Numbered from the stretch's first letter, positions 8,311 to 18,711 are shown. The stretch is DNA of 64,000 bases from CAVTOO01 sp963736355 (GCA_963736355.1 CAVTOO010000002.1:124001-188000), one strand, 5' to 3'. Notes: a model not told the origin generated them from the letters alone. Numbers and translations are program-made.

Positions 8311-9947
8311 TATTCCGCCACGGCGCCGGACGGCCCGGCCTCAAGGTTGAAGGCGGCGGCGAACAGCGCGCGGGTGTAATCGGTCTTCGGATTCTTGAAC
8401 AATTCGGCCGCGGGCCCTGCCTCCACGACCTTGCCGTGCCGCATGACCACAAGGTTGCTCGCCAGCGCCGCGACGACGCGCAGGTCGTGAGAAATAAACA
8501 TATAAGTGAGTTCGCGCTTGCGCTGAACGGCGCGCAAAAGAGCAACCATTTGCGACTGGAACAGCATGTCGAGCGCGCTGGTCGGCTCATCCAGCACAAC
8601 AAAGCTCGGCTCCAGCACGACGGCCCGCGCCAATCCGATACGCTGGCGCTGGCCGCCCGAAAACTCGTGGGGGTAACGAAAACGAGTGTCCGGATCGAGA
8701 CCGACATCGGTGAGTGCACGAATAACCTGCGCGTCGCGTTCCTCCTCGCTCACGCCCGGCTGGTGAATCGCAAGCCCTTCGCCAACAATATCGCCGACCG
8801 ACATGCGCGGAGACAGCGCCCCATAGGGGTCTTGAAAGACAATCTGCATGTCACGCCGGAACGGACGCATCGGCTTGAAGCCCAGCCCCTGAATGTCCTG
8901 GCCGAGGAACACGATCGGCCCCTTCGAGGAGATGAGACGCAACAACGCCAGGCCGAGCGTCGTCTTGCCGGATCCGGATTTGCCGACAACACCAAGCGTT
9001 TCGCCCTTGCGGATCGTGATGCTGACGCCGTCAACAGCCTTGATCTGTCCGACCACCCGCCGCAACAGGCCACGGCGGATCGGAAACCAGACCTTGAGAT
9101 CGTCGGTCGAGATCACGACGGGTTCGTCCGGACGGGCCGGCGCGGGGTCCGGCTTCGGCTCGGCCGCCAGAAGCGCCTTGGTGTAAGGGTGCTCGGGCGC
9201 ACTGAACACCCGCTCGACCGGCCCCTGCTCGACGATCTTGCCGCCATTCATGACACAGACGCGATCAGCGAGTTTGCGAACGATGCCGAGATCGTGGGTG
9301 ATGAACAGAATGCTCATGCCCGTGCGCGTACGGATATCGGCAAGGAGCTTCAGGATCTGCGCCTGCACCGTGACATCGAGCGCCGTGGTCGGCTCGTCGG
9401 CAATGAGGAGATCCGGCTCGTTGGCAAGCGCCATCGCGATCATGACCCGCTGGCGCTGACCGCCGGACAATTGATGCGGGTAACTGCCGAGCCGTGTTTC
9501 GGGTTCGGGAATACCGACCTGGGTCAGAAGCTCGATGACGCGCGCGCGGATCGCGTCGCCCCGCAGCGTTCCGTGCAGTTCGATGATCTCGGAAATCTGC
9601 GCTTCAATCGTATGCAACGGATTGAGCGATGTCATCGGCTCCTGAAAGACGATGGTGATATCGTTGCCGCGCACGCCGCGCATCTCGCGCTCCGGCAGTG
9701 ACAGAATTTCGCGGCCCTTGAAGTGGACTTCGCCGGACGGATGGTAGGCGGAGGGGTAAGGCAGCAGCTTCAGGATCGAGAGCGCGCTGACCGACTTGCC
9801 CGAACCGGATTCTCCGACCAGCGCGACACATTCGCCGCGTCCGATCTGGAACGACACACGATCGACGGCCAGCGTCTCACGCGTGCCGTGGCGGAACGCC
9901 ACCGACAAATCGCGCACTTCAAGCAAGGGGCCGAGCGATGCGTCCAT
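8310..9947 (-). CDS. yejF: Peptide ABC transporter, duplicated ATP-binding protein
   Basis: 545-residue fused ATPase with two nucleotide-binding domains, as in YejF. Domain 1 has Walker A GESGSGKS, signature LSGGQRQR and Walker B LLIADEP; domain 2 has GKSGSGKT, FSGGQRQR and VVLDEPTSALD. It energises import of oligopeptides (the microcin C-type Yej system) through YejB-YejE. It is the last gene of a five-gene unit and starts five bases after the yejE stop. Confidence 0.93.
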   Translation of the reverse strand: MDASLGPLLEVRDLSVAFRHGTRETLAVDRVSFQIGRGECVALVGESGSGKSVSALSILKLLPYPSAYHPSGEVHFKGREILSLPEREMRGVRGNDITIVFQEPMTSLNPLHTIEAQISEIIELHGTLRGDAIRARVIELLTQVGIPEPETRLGSYPHQLSGGQRQRVMIAMALANEPDLLIADEPTTALDVTVQAQILKLLADIRTRTGMSILFITHDLGIVRKLADRVCVMNGGKIVEQGPVERVFSAPEHPYTKALLAAEPKPDPAPARPDEPVVISTDDLKVWFPIRRGLLRRVVGQIKAVDGVSITIRKGETLGVVGKSGSGKTTLGLALLRLISSKGPIVFLGQDIQGLGFKPMRPFRRDMQIVFQDPYGALSPRMSVGDIVGEGLAIHQPGVSEEERDAQVIRALTDVGLDPDTRFRYPHEFSGGQRQRIGLARAVVLEPSFVVLDEPTSALDMLFQSQMVALLRAVQRKRELTYMFISHDLRVVAALASNLVVMRHGKVVEAGPAAELFKNPKTDYTRALFAAAFNLEAGPSGAVAE

Positions 9948-9951
9948 GGGG

Positions 9952-11112
9952 TTACCTGAACGTCTTGCGGGGATCGAAGGCGTCGCGCACCGCTTCGCCG
10001 ATGAAGATCAACAACGACAGCATGATCGCGACCGAGAAGAAGCCGGCCAGACCCAGCCACGGCGCCTGAATATTGGACTTGCCTTGCGACAGCAATTCGC
10101 CGAGCGACGGCGACCCCGGCGGCAATCCGAACCCCAGAAAATCCAGCGCGGTGAGCGTCATGACCGACGAGGAGACGATAAAGGGCAGGAACGTCATGGT
10201 GGCGACCATGGCGTTTGGCAACAGATGCCGCCACATGATCATCGGGTTGGAGACACCGAGTGCCCGCGCCGCCTGGATGTATTCGAAATTGCGTCCGCGC
10301 AGGAATTCCGCGCGCACGAGGCCGACCAGCGACACCCAGGAGAACAGCAACAAAATGCCAAGCAGCACAAAGAAGCCAGGCACCAGCACCGAAGAAATGA
10401 TCAAAAGCAGATAGAGCGACGGAATTGCCGTCCAGATTTCGATGAAGCGCTGAAAAAGCAGGTCGATCCAGCCGCCGAAATACCCCTGGATGCCGCCCGC
10501 GGCGATGCCAATGACAGACGAGATGATCGTCAGCGTCAGGCCGAACAACACCGAAATGCGGAATCCGTAGATCAGGCGCGCAACGACATCGCGTCCCTGA
10601 TCATCGGTTCCGAGCCAGTTGTATTCAAGATCGCGACAGCCCGTGAGACCCTTGCGCTCGACCACGGGCTTGCATTGTTCCTCGGTCAGCATCCAGGTCG
10701 GCTTGGACGGCGCAGGCGTCGGCAGATCGAGATTGTGCGTATGGTACGAGAAACGGATCGGCGTCCAGACGATCTTGCCGTCCTTCTCCGCGATCAGCTT
10801 CTGCAGGAAGGGATCGCGATAGTCCGCCGCGGTTTCGAAATCGCCGCCGAACGTCGTCTCCGAATAGCTGATGAAGGCCGGCCAGTAGAGTTTGCCATCG
10901 TAGCGCACGAACAACGGCCGATCGTTGGCGATGGCTTCGGCAAACAGCGACACAAAGAACAGCGCCGCAAAAATCCACAACGCCCAGTAGCCGCGGCGGT
11001 TGGCTTTAAAATTCTGCCAGCGCCGCCGGTTGATCGGCGACAGGCTGAAGCGTCCGCGTGGCGGCAGCGGCAGTTTTTCCGCAGTCATGACCGGTGCGGC
11101 GACGCTCGACAT
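9952..11112 (-). CDS. yejE: Peptide ABC transporter permease
   Basis: 386-residue permease with an N-terminal OppC-like segment, a first membrane helix near residue 45, a periplasmic loop with NWLGTDDQGRD, then five C-terminal helices bearing the ABC permease EAA loop (IQAARALGVSN). Start ATG 11112 overlaps the yejB stop in TGATG, so the genes are coupled. It pairs with YejB to form the channel. Confidence 0.92.
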   Translation of the reverse strand: MSSVAAPVMTAEKLPLPPRGRFSLSPINRRRWQNFKANRRGYWALWIFAALFFVSLFAEAIANDRPLFVRYDGKLYWPAFISYSETTFGGDFETAADYRDPFLQKLIAEKDGKIVWTPIRFSYHTHNLDLPTPAPSKPTWMLTEEQCKPVVERKGLTGCRDLEYNWLGTDDQGRDVVARLIYGFRISVLFGLTLTIISSVIGIAAGGIQGYFGGWIDLLFQRFIEIWTAIPSLYLLLIISSVLVPGFFVLLGILLLFSWVSLVGLVRAEFLRGRNFEYIQAARALGVSNPMIMWRHLLPNAMVATMTFLPFIVSSSVMTLTALDFLGFGLPPGSPSLGELLSQGKSNIQAPWLGLAGFFSVAIMLSLLIFIGEAVRDAFDPRKTFR

Positions 11113-12221
11113 CAGGCCTCCCGCGCCTCGAAATCGATCCGCGGATCGATCCACATATAGGTGAGGTCGGAAATCAGGTTCACGACGAGGCCGACGAGCG
11201 AAAAGATATAGAGCGTGCCGAAGACCACCGGATAGTCGCGGTTCAAGACACTCTCGAAGCCCAACAGGCCCAGCCCATCGAGCGAGAAGATCGTTTCGAT
11301 CAGCAGCGCACCCGAAAAGAACGCGCCCACGAACGCACCGGGAAATCCGGCGATGACGATCAGCATGGCGTTGCGGAAGACGTGGCCATAGAGCACTTGC
11401 GTTTCAGTGCAGCCCTTGGCGCGTGCCGTCATCACATATTGCTTGCGGATTTCATCGAGGAACGAATTCTTGGTCAGAAGCGTCATCGTGGCGAACGCGC
11501 CGAGCGCCATCGCCGTGATCGGCAGCACCAGATGCCAGAAATAGTCGATGATCTTTCCATACCAGGGCATCTGCGCAAAATTGTCGGACGTCAGCCCCCG
11601 CAACGGGAACAAATCAAAGAACGATCCGCCCGCGAACAGCACGATGAGAAGGATGGCGAACAGAAAGCCCGGAATGGCGAAGCCAATGACAATGACTGCG
11701 GAAGTCCACATATCGAACGTCGATCCGTCCTTCACCGCCTTGCGAATGCCGAGCGGGATCGAGATGAGATAGGTGAGCAGCAGCATCCAGAGGCCGAGCG
11801 ACATCGAAACCGGCAGCTTCTCCTTCACCAGCTGGATGACGCTGACGTCGCGGAAATAGCTCTTGCCGAAATCAAAGCGCGCGAAGTTCCACACCATCAG
11901 GAAGAAGCGTTCGATTGGAGGCTTGTCGAAGCCGAATTGCTTCTCAAGGCTCTTGATGAATTCGGGATCGAGCCCCTGTGCGCCGCGATATTTTGACGAT
12001 CCCGCTTCCGACCCGCCGCCGGGCTGTGCCCGCGCGCCGAGATCACCGCCGGACGAGCCCGAGATGCGCGAGGTCGCGCCGGTATCGGACCCTGAAATCT
12101 GGGCGATGACGCGCTCGATCGGCCCGCCAGGCGCGAACTGCACCACGACGAAAGACACAAACAGGATGCCGAGCAGCGTCGGCACCATCAGGAGCAGGCG
12201 GCGCGCAATATACGAGATCAT
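11112..12221 (-). CDS. yejB: Peptide ABC transporter permease
   Basis: 369-residue OppB-type permease starting MISYIARRLLLMVPTLLGI. The family segment QFAPGGPIERV and the EAA motif (MTARAKGCTETQVLYGHVFRNA) are present. Between helices 1 and 2 there is a glycine/serine-rich loop (about residues 40-70), as in YejB. The start at 12221 is five bases after the stop of the upstream binding protein. Confidence 0.92.
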   Translation of the reverse strand: MISYIARRLLLMVPTLLGILFVSFVVVQFAPGGPIERVIAQISGSDTGATSRISGSSGGDLGARAQPGGGSEAGSSKYRGAQGLDPEFIKSLEKQFGFDKPPIERFFLMVWNFARFDFGKSYFRDVSVIQLVKEKLPVSMSLGLWMLLLTYLISIPLGIRKAVKDGSTFDMWTSAVIVIGFAIPGFLFAILLIVLFAGGSFFDLFPLRGLTSDNFAQMPWYGKIIDYFWHLVLPITAMALGAFATMTLLTKNSFLDEIRKQYVMTARAKGCTETQVLYGHVFRNAMLIVIAGFPGAFVGAFFSGALLIETIFSLDGLGLLGFESVLNRDYPVVFGTLYIFSLVGLVVNLISDLTYMWIDPRIDFEAREA

Positions 12222-12225
12222 AAGG

Positions 12226-14119
12226 CTATTTCTGCCCGAGTTTGGCGGCCTTGTCGCTGTCAATCCACCAGATTTCGGGCGCGCCAACCCCTGACGAGTA
12301 ACGGGGAATCTTTGCCGGCCGGCCGAACACGTCCCAATAGGCGATCGGGTGGGTGGTGCGGCTCCACTGCGGGATCCAGTAACGGCCTGCTCGGAACACG
12401 CGATCGAAGGCGCGGCAGACTGTCGTCAGCTCTGCGCGGGTGCGCGCACCGATGATTTTCTCGATCAGCGCGTCGATGACCGGATCGGCAATGCCGGCCA
12501 GGTTGAACGACCCTTTGACGTCCGCCGACTGCGACGAGAAATAGCTGCGCATGGCGTCGCCGGGCGTCGTCATGGCGCTGAGCCGTGAAATCGTCGTGTC
12601 GAAATCGAACGCATCGGTCCGCGCCTTGAATTGCACCGGATCGACCAGCCGAATGGCCGCCTCAATGCCAAGCGTGCCGAGATTCTTGATAAAGGGAGAG
12701 TGGTGCGGCTGGAACGACGGCTCGTCGAGCAGGAACTCCAGCGTGAAGACCTCGCCCTTCGGCGTCATGCGTTTGCCGTTGCGAATGGGATAGCCGGCAT
12801 CCTGCAACAATTGCGACGCCTTGCGCAGCAGCGCGCGATCCTGCCCGGAGCCATCGGACACCGGCGGCACGTAGGGAACGCCAAAGACTTCGTCCGGGAC
12901 CTTGCCGCGGAAGGGCTCCAGCAGGGCGAGCTCGGCGGCATCCGGCTTCGTTCCCTGCACCATCATGTCGGAATTCTGGAACAACGAATGCGTGCGCGCA
13001 TAGGCGCCGTACATGATGTTCTTGTTGGTCCATTCGAAATCGAACGCGTTGCACAGCGCCTCGCGCACACGCGGGTCCTTGAACTTGTCGCGGCGCATGT
13101 TGAGGAACCAGCCCTGCGCACCGGACGGCGTTTCGTCCGGCAGCGTTTCGAGCTTGACGCGCCCATCCTTGACGGCCGGAAAATCGTAGCGGGTCGCCCA
13201 GATGCGCGAGGTGAACTCCTCGCGGAACAGGTAATTGCGGCCTGTGAACCCTTCAAAGGCGACGTCGCGGTCGCGATAGAACTCATAGCGGACCGTGTCG
13301 AAATTGTTGGAGCCGACCGACACCGGCAGATCCTTGCCCCACCAATCCTTCACGCGGTCGAACTCGATATAGCGCCCGGCCTCGAAACGGCCGACCTTGT
13401 AGCTACCGGAGCCGAGTGGAATATCGAGCGTGGTCTCTTCGAAGTTTCGCCTGGCGTAATAGGCCTGGGAGAAGATCGGCAGCGTCGCGACGAACAGCGG
13501 CACGTCGCGGCCACGCTTGTCGGCAAACGTCACGACGGCCGCATCGCCCTCCGCCACCGCGCTCTTCATGTCGCGCAGCAACTGGCCCGCGATCGGGTGG
13601 CCTTTGTCTTTCAGAATGTTGAGAGAGTAAGCAACATCTTGCGCCGTCAGCGCTGTGCCGTCGTGAAACTTCGCCTCGGGCCTCATCAGGAAACGATAGG
13701 TTAATCCATCGGGCGAAATCTGCACCGCGCGTGCCGCCAGGCCATACATCGCGTCGGGCTCGTCGAGCGCGCGCGCCATCAGCGTCGCGAATGTTATCTG
13801 CATGCCCTGCGCGCCGTCACCCCTGAGGATGAAGGCGTTGAGCGAATTGAAGGTCAGGAAAGACTGATTGAAAGCGCGCACAAACGGCAGGAATGAAAAT
13901 GCACCGCCCTTCGGCGCATTCGGATTGACGTAGTCGAAGTGCTTGAAGTCCGCCGGATATTTGAGGTCGCCGAAGTAAGAGAGGCCGTGAACTTCGGTCG
14001 GCGCCTGCGCGAACGCGCCGCGTGTTGAGAGCGCAAGAGCCGCACCGCCGCCGAGCGCCAGCGCCTGACGCCGCGACAGTGTGATGCGAGTTCTGCTCTT
14101 CCCTCACGTCTTGCGTCAC
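12226..14119 (-). CDS. Peptide-binding protein (family 5), second copy, 5' frameshift
   Basis: About 630-residue periplasmic oligopeptide-binding protein of the YejA type and a paralogue of the gene upstream. It has a Tat-like signal (SRRQALALGGG, then an AQA cleavage site) and the shared opening HGLSYFGDLKYPADFKHFDY. The body is one long frame, but its only upstream start is GTG 14117-14119, overlapping the previous stop (GTGA), in another frame. Dropping one G from the GGG at about 14100-14103 joins the two and gives a length close to the first copy. The break is probably a base-calling error. Confidence 0.85.
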
Positions 14120-15999
14120 GAGCGGCCGCCCGTCTTCGCAGCCTTCTCCGCATCCCACCACCACAGCGTCGGCAGGCCGGAAATGCCGTATTTCGGCAAG
14201 GGCTCGGCGTGGCTGAAGCGATCCCACCGGGCGTAGAAATACTTGTTCACGGTGAACTGGGGAACCGTATAGGCATTCCACAACAGCACGCGATCGAGCG
14301 CTTTCGTCGCCGCGACAAGTTCTTCGCGGCTCTTGGCAAAAATGATGCGCTCGATGATGGCATCGACCGCCGGATTTTTGATGCCTGCGGTATTGCGGGA
14401 ACCGTGCTGGTCCGCCGCCTTCGAGCCGAAGAAGTCGCGCTGCTCATTGCCGGGCGACGTCGACTGTCCCCACACTTCGGTGGTGATGTCGAAGTCGAAA
14501 TTCTGCATGCGGTTCTGGTACTGGGCGGCATCGACGGTGCGGACATTGACGGTGATGCCGAGCCGTTCGAGGTTCGGCTTGTAGAAGAGAATGTAGCGCT
14601 CGCTCGACGGATCGGAGCTGAGGAATTCAACGGTGACGGGATTGCCGGCCTTGTCGACGAGCTTGCGCTCCTTCACCTCGAAGCCCGCCTCGCGCAACAG
14701 AAATGTCGCCTCGCGCAGATTGCTGCGGACATTCTCCGGCGTGCCGCCGCGAGGATTGACATAAGCCTTCGTAAAGACTTCCGCCGGCACCTTGTCGCGC
14801 ACGGTTTCGAGAATCGCCAGTTCTTCGCCTTGCGGCAATCCCGACGCCTGCAACTCGCTCAGACCATGGAAATAGCTGCCGATGCGCTGGTAGAGGCCGT
14901 AGAACAATTGCTTGTTCATCTCCTCGAAATCGAAGGCGTAGTTGAAGGCGCGACGGAGCCTTACATCCTGGAATAGCGGGCGGCGCAGATTGAAGACGAA
15001 GCCCTGCATGCGCCCCGAATTGTTGACGGGGAATTCCTCGCGAATGATGCGCTTCTCGCGTACCGCCGGAATGTCGTAGCCGGTCGACCAGTCCTTGGCG
15101 CTCATGTCCAGAATCCAGTCGACGCGATCGCCCTTGAAGGCTTCGCGTGCGACTTCGCGATCACGGAAAAACTCGAAGCGCAATTCGTCGAAATTGTTCT
15201 GGCCGACCTGCACGGGCAAACTGGCGCCCCAGTAATCCTTCACGCGCTCAAGCACGACCGAGCGACTGGCGACGAATTCCTTGATCTTGTAGGGACCGGA
15301 CCCGAGCGGCGGCTCAAGCGTGGTATTGGCGATGTTACGCTTGTTGCCTTGCGCATCCGTGCCTTCCCACCAGTGCTTCGGCAGGACGGTCAGCTGCCCG
15401 ACGATGGTCGGCAGTTCGCGATTGCCGGGACCGTCGAAGGTGAAGGTTACTTCGCGTTCGCCGGTCTTCTCGGCTTTCACCACATGGCTGAAATAGGCCA
15501 TGTACATCGGCGAATGCTGCTTGAACGCATTCAGCGAGAAGATGACGTCGTCCACCGTCACCGGCTTGCCGTCGTGCCAGCGCGCGTCGGCGCGCAGGCG
15601 ATAGGTCGCCGACGAGAAATCGTCGGGGTGCTTCACCGCCTCGGCAAGCTCACCATACTGCGTCGACGCCTCGTCCAGCGAAGCCGCCATCAGCGAATCG
15701 TAGATCAGCCCCGCGGCAGGCGCGAGATTGCCCTTCACGCCCGAGACGACGATGTTGAAATTGTCGAACGTGCCCATCGAGATCGTGCGCGCAACGCCGC
15801 CCTTGGGCGCGGCCGGATTCACATAATCATAGTGCTTGAAGTCGGCCTTGTATTTCAGCTCGCCGAACAGCGACAGACCGTGGCGCCAGCCGGATGCATC
15901 CTGCGCGTGCGCCGTATGTGAAAACGGAAACGATGACATGAAGGGCGCGGCGACCAGCGCCGTGCCGCCATGAAGAACATGACGCCGTGTGAGCTTCAA
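14116..15999 (-). CDS. yejA: Peptide-binding protein (family 5), first copy
   Basis: 627-residue periplasmic substrate-binding protein that feeds the Yej importer. It opens with a Tat-like motif TRRHVLHGG and a hydrophobic stretch ending AHA-QD, then the family 5 core (DARWHDGKPVTVDDVIFSL, EPPLGSGPYKIKEF). The start codon appears to be TTG at 15999, with GGAG nine bases upstream; there is no better start. Two different binding proteins served by one permease pair suggest a widened peptide range (inferred). Confidence 0.9.
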   Translation of the reverse strand: MKLTRRHVLHGGTALVAAPFMSSFPFSHTAHAQDASGWRHGLSLFGELKYKADFKHYDYVNPAAPKGGVARTISMGTFDNFNIVVSGVKGNLAPAAGLIYDSLMAASLDEASTQYGELAEAVKHPDDFSSATYRLRADARWHDGKPVTVDDVIFSLNAFKQHSPMYMAYFSHVVKAEKTGEREVTFTFDGPGNRELPTIVGQLTVLPKHWWEGTDAQGNKRNIANTTLEPPLGSGPYKIKEFVASRSVVLERVKDYWGASLPVQVGQNNFDELRFEFFRDREVAREAFKGDRVDWILDMSAKDWSTGYDIPAVREKRIIREEFPVNNSGRMQGFVFNLRRPLFQDVRLRRAFNYAFDFEEMNKQLFYGLYQRIGSYFHGLSELQASGLPQGEELAILETVRDKVPAEVFTKAYVNPRGGTPENVRSNLREATFLLREAGFEVKERKLVDKAGNPVTVEFLSSDPSSERYILFYKPNLERLGITVNVRTVDAAQYQNRMQNFDFDITTEVWGQSTSPGNEQRDFFGSKAADQHGSRNTAGIKNPAVDAIIERIIFAKSREELVAATKALDRVLLWNAYTVPQFTVNKYFYARWDRFSHAEPLPKYGISGLPTLWWWDAEKAAKTGGRS

Positions 16000-16063
16000 A
16001 GGCCAACTCCAATGATCTGGTTCGTCAGGTTCCGGCAGGAATGTGTCGGGATTGGTGCGGGTT

Positions 16064-16099
16064 TCATGAAACTCTGTCCATTCATGAAAGTCTGTCCAT
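16064..16099. repeat. 18-bp tandem direct repeat upstream of the peptide importer
   Basis: Two adjacent 18-base units (TCATGAAACTCTGTCCAT and TCATGAAAGTCTGTCCAT) that differ at one base. Each contains the 8-bp palindrome TTCATGAA. They lie 65-100 bases before the TTG start of the first binding protein, a suitable place for an operator. The surrounding 16000-16250 region is otherwise non-coding. Confidence 0.6.
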
Positions 16100-16249
16100 C
16101 AAACACTGAGACCGGCCGGCACAGACGGCTGCTTCGGTGCCGAATTTATCCCAAGCCGCGCGTGCCCCCAAGCGCCGGAGCAGCGCCAAAGCCCACCGAA
16201 CGCCCTCATTGGACGCGTCGAAATGCCCCGATCACGGGCAGTTGTATGA

Positions 16250-16276
16250 AAAAGCCCGGCACGAAGGCCGGGCTCT
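16250..16276 (-). terminator. Rho-independent terminator of cycM
   Basis: Perfect 8-bp stem AGCCCGGC/GCCGGGCT with a six-base loop. On the minus strand it is followed by five T. It lies 30 bases after the cycM stop. Confidence 0.85.
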
Positions 16277-16304
16277 TTGAACATTGGAAGATGCTGCGAA
16301 AGGA

Positions 16305-16858
16305 CTAGTTGGCGGCGGCCTGCGGCAGCGGCGGCGGATTGTCCGACAGCGAGCGCAGATAGAGGATCACGTCCGCGCGCTCGGACTGCTTGCTGAGGCC
16401 GGCGAAGCTCATGGTGGTGCCCTTCACCATCGCCTTCGGATTGGCGAGGAATTTGTCGAGCTCGTCATAATTCCAGTTATGGCCCTTCATCGCCTGCATG
16501 CCGGCGGAATAATTGAAGCCGGCGAGAGCGGCATGGCCACGCGTCATCACGTCGTAGAGGTTCGGGCCGACACGCGCGGGACCGCCCTTCTCGAAGGTGT
16601 GGCAGGAGGCGCATTTCTTGGCGGCGATCGCACCTTTTTCCACCGACGCGGCTGCCAGAACTGCGGCGATCGGCTTCTCCGGCTCGGCGGGAGCGCCGCC
16701 GGGGCTGCGGCCGGACCGTCCGGCACCGCGATCGCAAAGCCCTGCTTGGCAGGCTTGGACGGCGAGAAAAGCGCGTTGGCGGAGATGTTCAGCGTGAGCA
16801 GAACGAGGCAGGTGCCCAGGATGGCACCCATGATTTTATTGAGTTCGAAGGAGTCCAT
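16305..16858 (-). CDS. cycM: Membrane-anchored cytochrome c (CycM-like), frameshifted
   Basis: Class I c-type cytochrome tethered by an uncleaved N-terminal helix (MDSFELNKIMGAILGTCLVL), an Ala/Pro linker and one haem site, CASCH. The distal Met ligand is in KGTTMSFAGL and the C-terminus is DVILYLRSLSDNP. In Bradyrhizobium, CycM carries electrons from the bc1 complex to the aa3 oxidase. The frame breaks in the Pro/Ala linker; adding one C near 16689-16695 joins the anchor to the haem domain and gives about 184 residues, the length expected for CycM. Own terminator downstream. Confidence 0.85.
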
Positions 16859-17044
16859 CAGCTCAGGCTCCGCGGCCTTCGGCAGGCCGGTTCAAAAGGC
16901 GTGTTCAAGGCGGGACTTTGGAGGTCCCAATATCGCCTGAGATAACGGTTTGCCTGATCTCTGGCAACCCGTATAAACGCGCCGAAACCGCCGGAACCCG
17001 CTTGTTCGCTTATCTTTTTCGCTTTCCCGGCCCGTCGAGATTGC

Positions 17045-17783
17045 ATGGCTTCAATCAACGCAATCATCCTGATTCCCGCCCGCATGGCCTCGACCCGCCT
17101 GCCGGGCAAGCCGCTGGCCGACATCGGAGGCGTCCCGATGATCGTGCAGGTGCTGCGCCGGGCCCGGGAAGCCGACATCGGGCGGGTCGGTGGTGGCGAC
17201 CGATTCGCCGGAGATCGCGGCGGCGGTCAAAGCCGACGGCGGCGAAGCGGTGATGACGCGCGCCGACCACCCCTCGGGCTCCGACCGGATTTTCGAGGCG
17301 CTCGGCCAGGCCGACCCGCAGGGCCGATGCAGCGTTGTCGTCAATGTGCAGGGCGACCTGCCGACCATCGCGCCGGAGGATATCCGCGCAGCACTGACCC
17401 CGCTGGCCGACGAGGCGGTCGATATCGCCACGCTCTGCGCCGAGATCAGCAAGGCCGAGGAACATACCAACCCCAATGTCGTGAAGCTGGTCGGCACGCC
17501 GGTCGGCGAACAGCGCCTGCGGGCTCTCTACTTTACGCGCGCCACCGCGCCCCATGGCGACGGGCCGCGCTACCATCACATCGGGCTCTACGCATATCGG
17601 CGCGCTGCGCTGGAGCGCTTTGTCCGGATGCCACCCTCGACCCTGGAGCTGCGCGAGCGACTCGAACAATTGCGCGCACTGGAAGCCGGCATGCGGATCG
17701 ACGCGGCCATTGTCGCCGGCGTGCCGCTCGGTGTCGATACGCCCGACGATCTTGAGACCGCGCGGCGAATGCTGCAGAAGTGA
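17045..17783 (+). CDS. kdsB: 3-deoxy-manno-octulosonate cytidylyltransferase, frameshifted
   Basis: KdsB makes CMP-Kdo from CTP and Kdo for lipopolysaccharide core assembly in the cytosol. The N-terminus IILIPARMASTRLPGKPLADI holds the nucleotide-binding loop; later blocks are VNVQGDLP and HHIGLYAYRR. Near 17187-17194 the frame jumps; removing one G turns GRV-GGGDR into GRVVVATDSPE, the family sequence, and gives about 246 residues. KdsB is needed for outer-membrane biogenesis, so a true null is unlikely. It is divergent from cycM and followed by pheA. Confidence 0.93.
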
Positions 17784-17800
17784 CGGCAAGGGGCCAGACG

Positions 17801-18655
17801 ATGACCGCACAATTGAAGGTTGCATTCCAGGGCGAGCCGGGCGCGAATTCGCATCTGGCGATTTCGGGCGCGTATCCGAACGCCATCGCACTGCCCTGCC
17901 CGACATTCGAGGACGCCTTCGCCGCCATCCAGTCGGGCGAAGCCGATATCGGCATGATCCCGATCGAGAACTCGCTCGCCGGCCGCGTCGCCGACATCCA
18001 TCATTTGATGCCGGGTTCGGGCCTGAACATTATCGGTGAATGGTTTCAGCCGATCCGTCACCAGCTGATGGCGCCCAAGGGCGCCAAGCTTTCGGACATC
18101 AAGACGGTCGAGAGCCATGTGCAGGCGCTTGGTCAGTGCCGCAACACCATCCGCAAACTCGGCATCAAGCCGATCGTTGCCGCCGATACCGCAGGATCCG
18201 CGCGCGAAGTTGCCGAACGCGGCGACAAGAGCGCGGCCGCGATCGCCTCGCGCCTTGCAGCCGAAATCTACGGGCTCGAAATTCTCGCGCAGGATGTCGA
18301 GGACGAAGCCCATAACACCACGCGCTTCATCGTGCTGTCGAAGGATTCGACCTGGGCCAAGCAGAACTCGGGACCGATCATCACGACATTCGTGTTCCGT
18401 GTACGCAACGTGCCGGCCGCGCTCTACAAGGCCATGGGCGGCTTCGCCACCAACAGCATCAACATGACCAAGCTCGAGAGCTACATGATCGAAGGCAGCT
18501 TCTCGGCGACGCAGTTTTATGCCGACGTCGAGGGACACCCCGACGATCGCGGGCTGGCGTTCGCGCTGGAAGAACTGAAGTTCTTCAGCGCCGAATTCCG
18601 TATCGTCGGCGTCTATCCGGCGGCACCGTTCCGCGCCACGCTCAACGGCGCGTAG
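17801..18655 (+). CDS. pheA: Prephenate dehydratase
   Basis: 284-residue enzyme converting prephenate to phenylpyruvate in phenylalanine synthesis. The catalytic domain starts KVAFQGEPGANSHLA and includes IPIENSLAGRV and the Thr-Arg-Phe signature in HNTTRFIVLS. A C-terminal ACT domain (about residues 190-275, TKLESYM) is the phenylalanine feedback site. There is no fused chorismate mutase. ATG 17801 has AGGGG at the right distance; GTG 17780, overlapping the kdsB stop, is an alternative. Confidence 0.94.
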   Translation: MTAQLKVAFQGEPGANSHLAISGAYPNAIALPCPTFEDAFAAIQSGEADIGMIPIENSLAGRVADIHHLMPGSGLNIIGEWFQPIRHQLMAPKGAKLSDIKTVESHVQALGQCRNTIRKLGIKPIVAADTAGSAREVAERGDKSAAAIASRLAAEIYGLEILAQDVEDEAHNTTRFIVLSKDSTWAKQNSGPIITTFVFRVRNVPAALYKAMGGFATNSINMTKLESYMIEGSFSATQFYADVEGHPDDRGLAFALEELKFFSAEFRIVGVYPAAPFRATLNGA

Positions 18656-18667
18656 TTTTCAGCGGCA

Positions 18668-18709
18668 CATGATCCGATCCGAAAATCGGATCCCACTTTC
18701 GGGATCATG
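18668..18709. repeat. Interspersed palindromic repeat
   Basis: Palindrome CATGATCC...GGATCATG with an inner GATCCGA/TCGGATC stem, between the convergent ends of pheA and the next gene. Same family as 8218-8310 and 27978-28010. Confidence 0.65.
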
Positions 18710-18711
18710 CG

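Noticed and set aside
9796..13704. Long open frames opposite the yej genes (for example 9796-11160 and 12631-13704, plus strand)
   Set aside because: High-GC mirror frames; no family motifs, Arg/His-rich composition, and the minus-strand genes are certain.
16064..16099. CRISPR-like array
   Set aside because: Only two units, directly adjacent with no spacer, and no cas genes.
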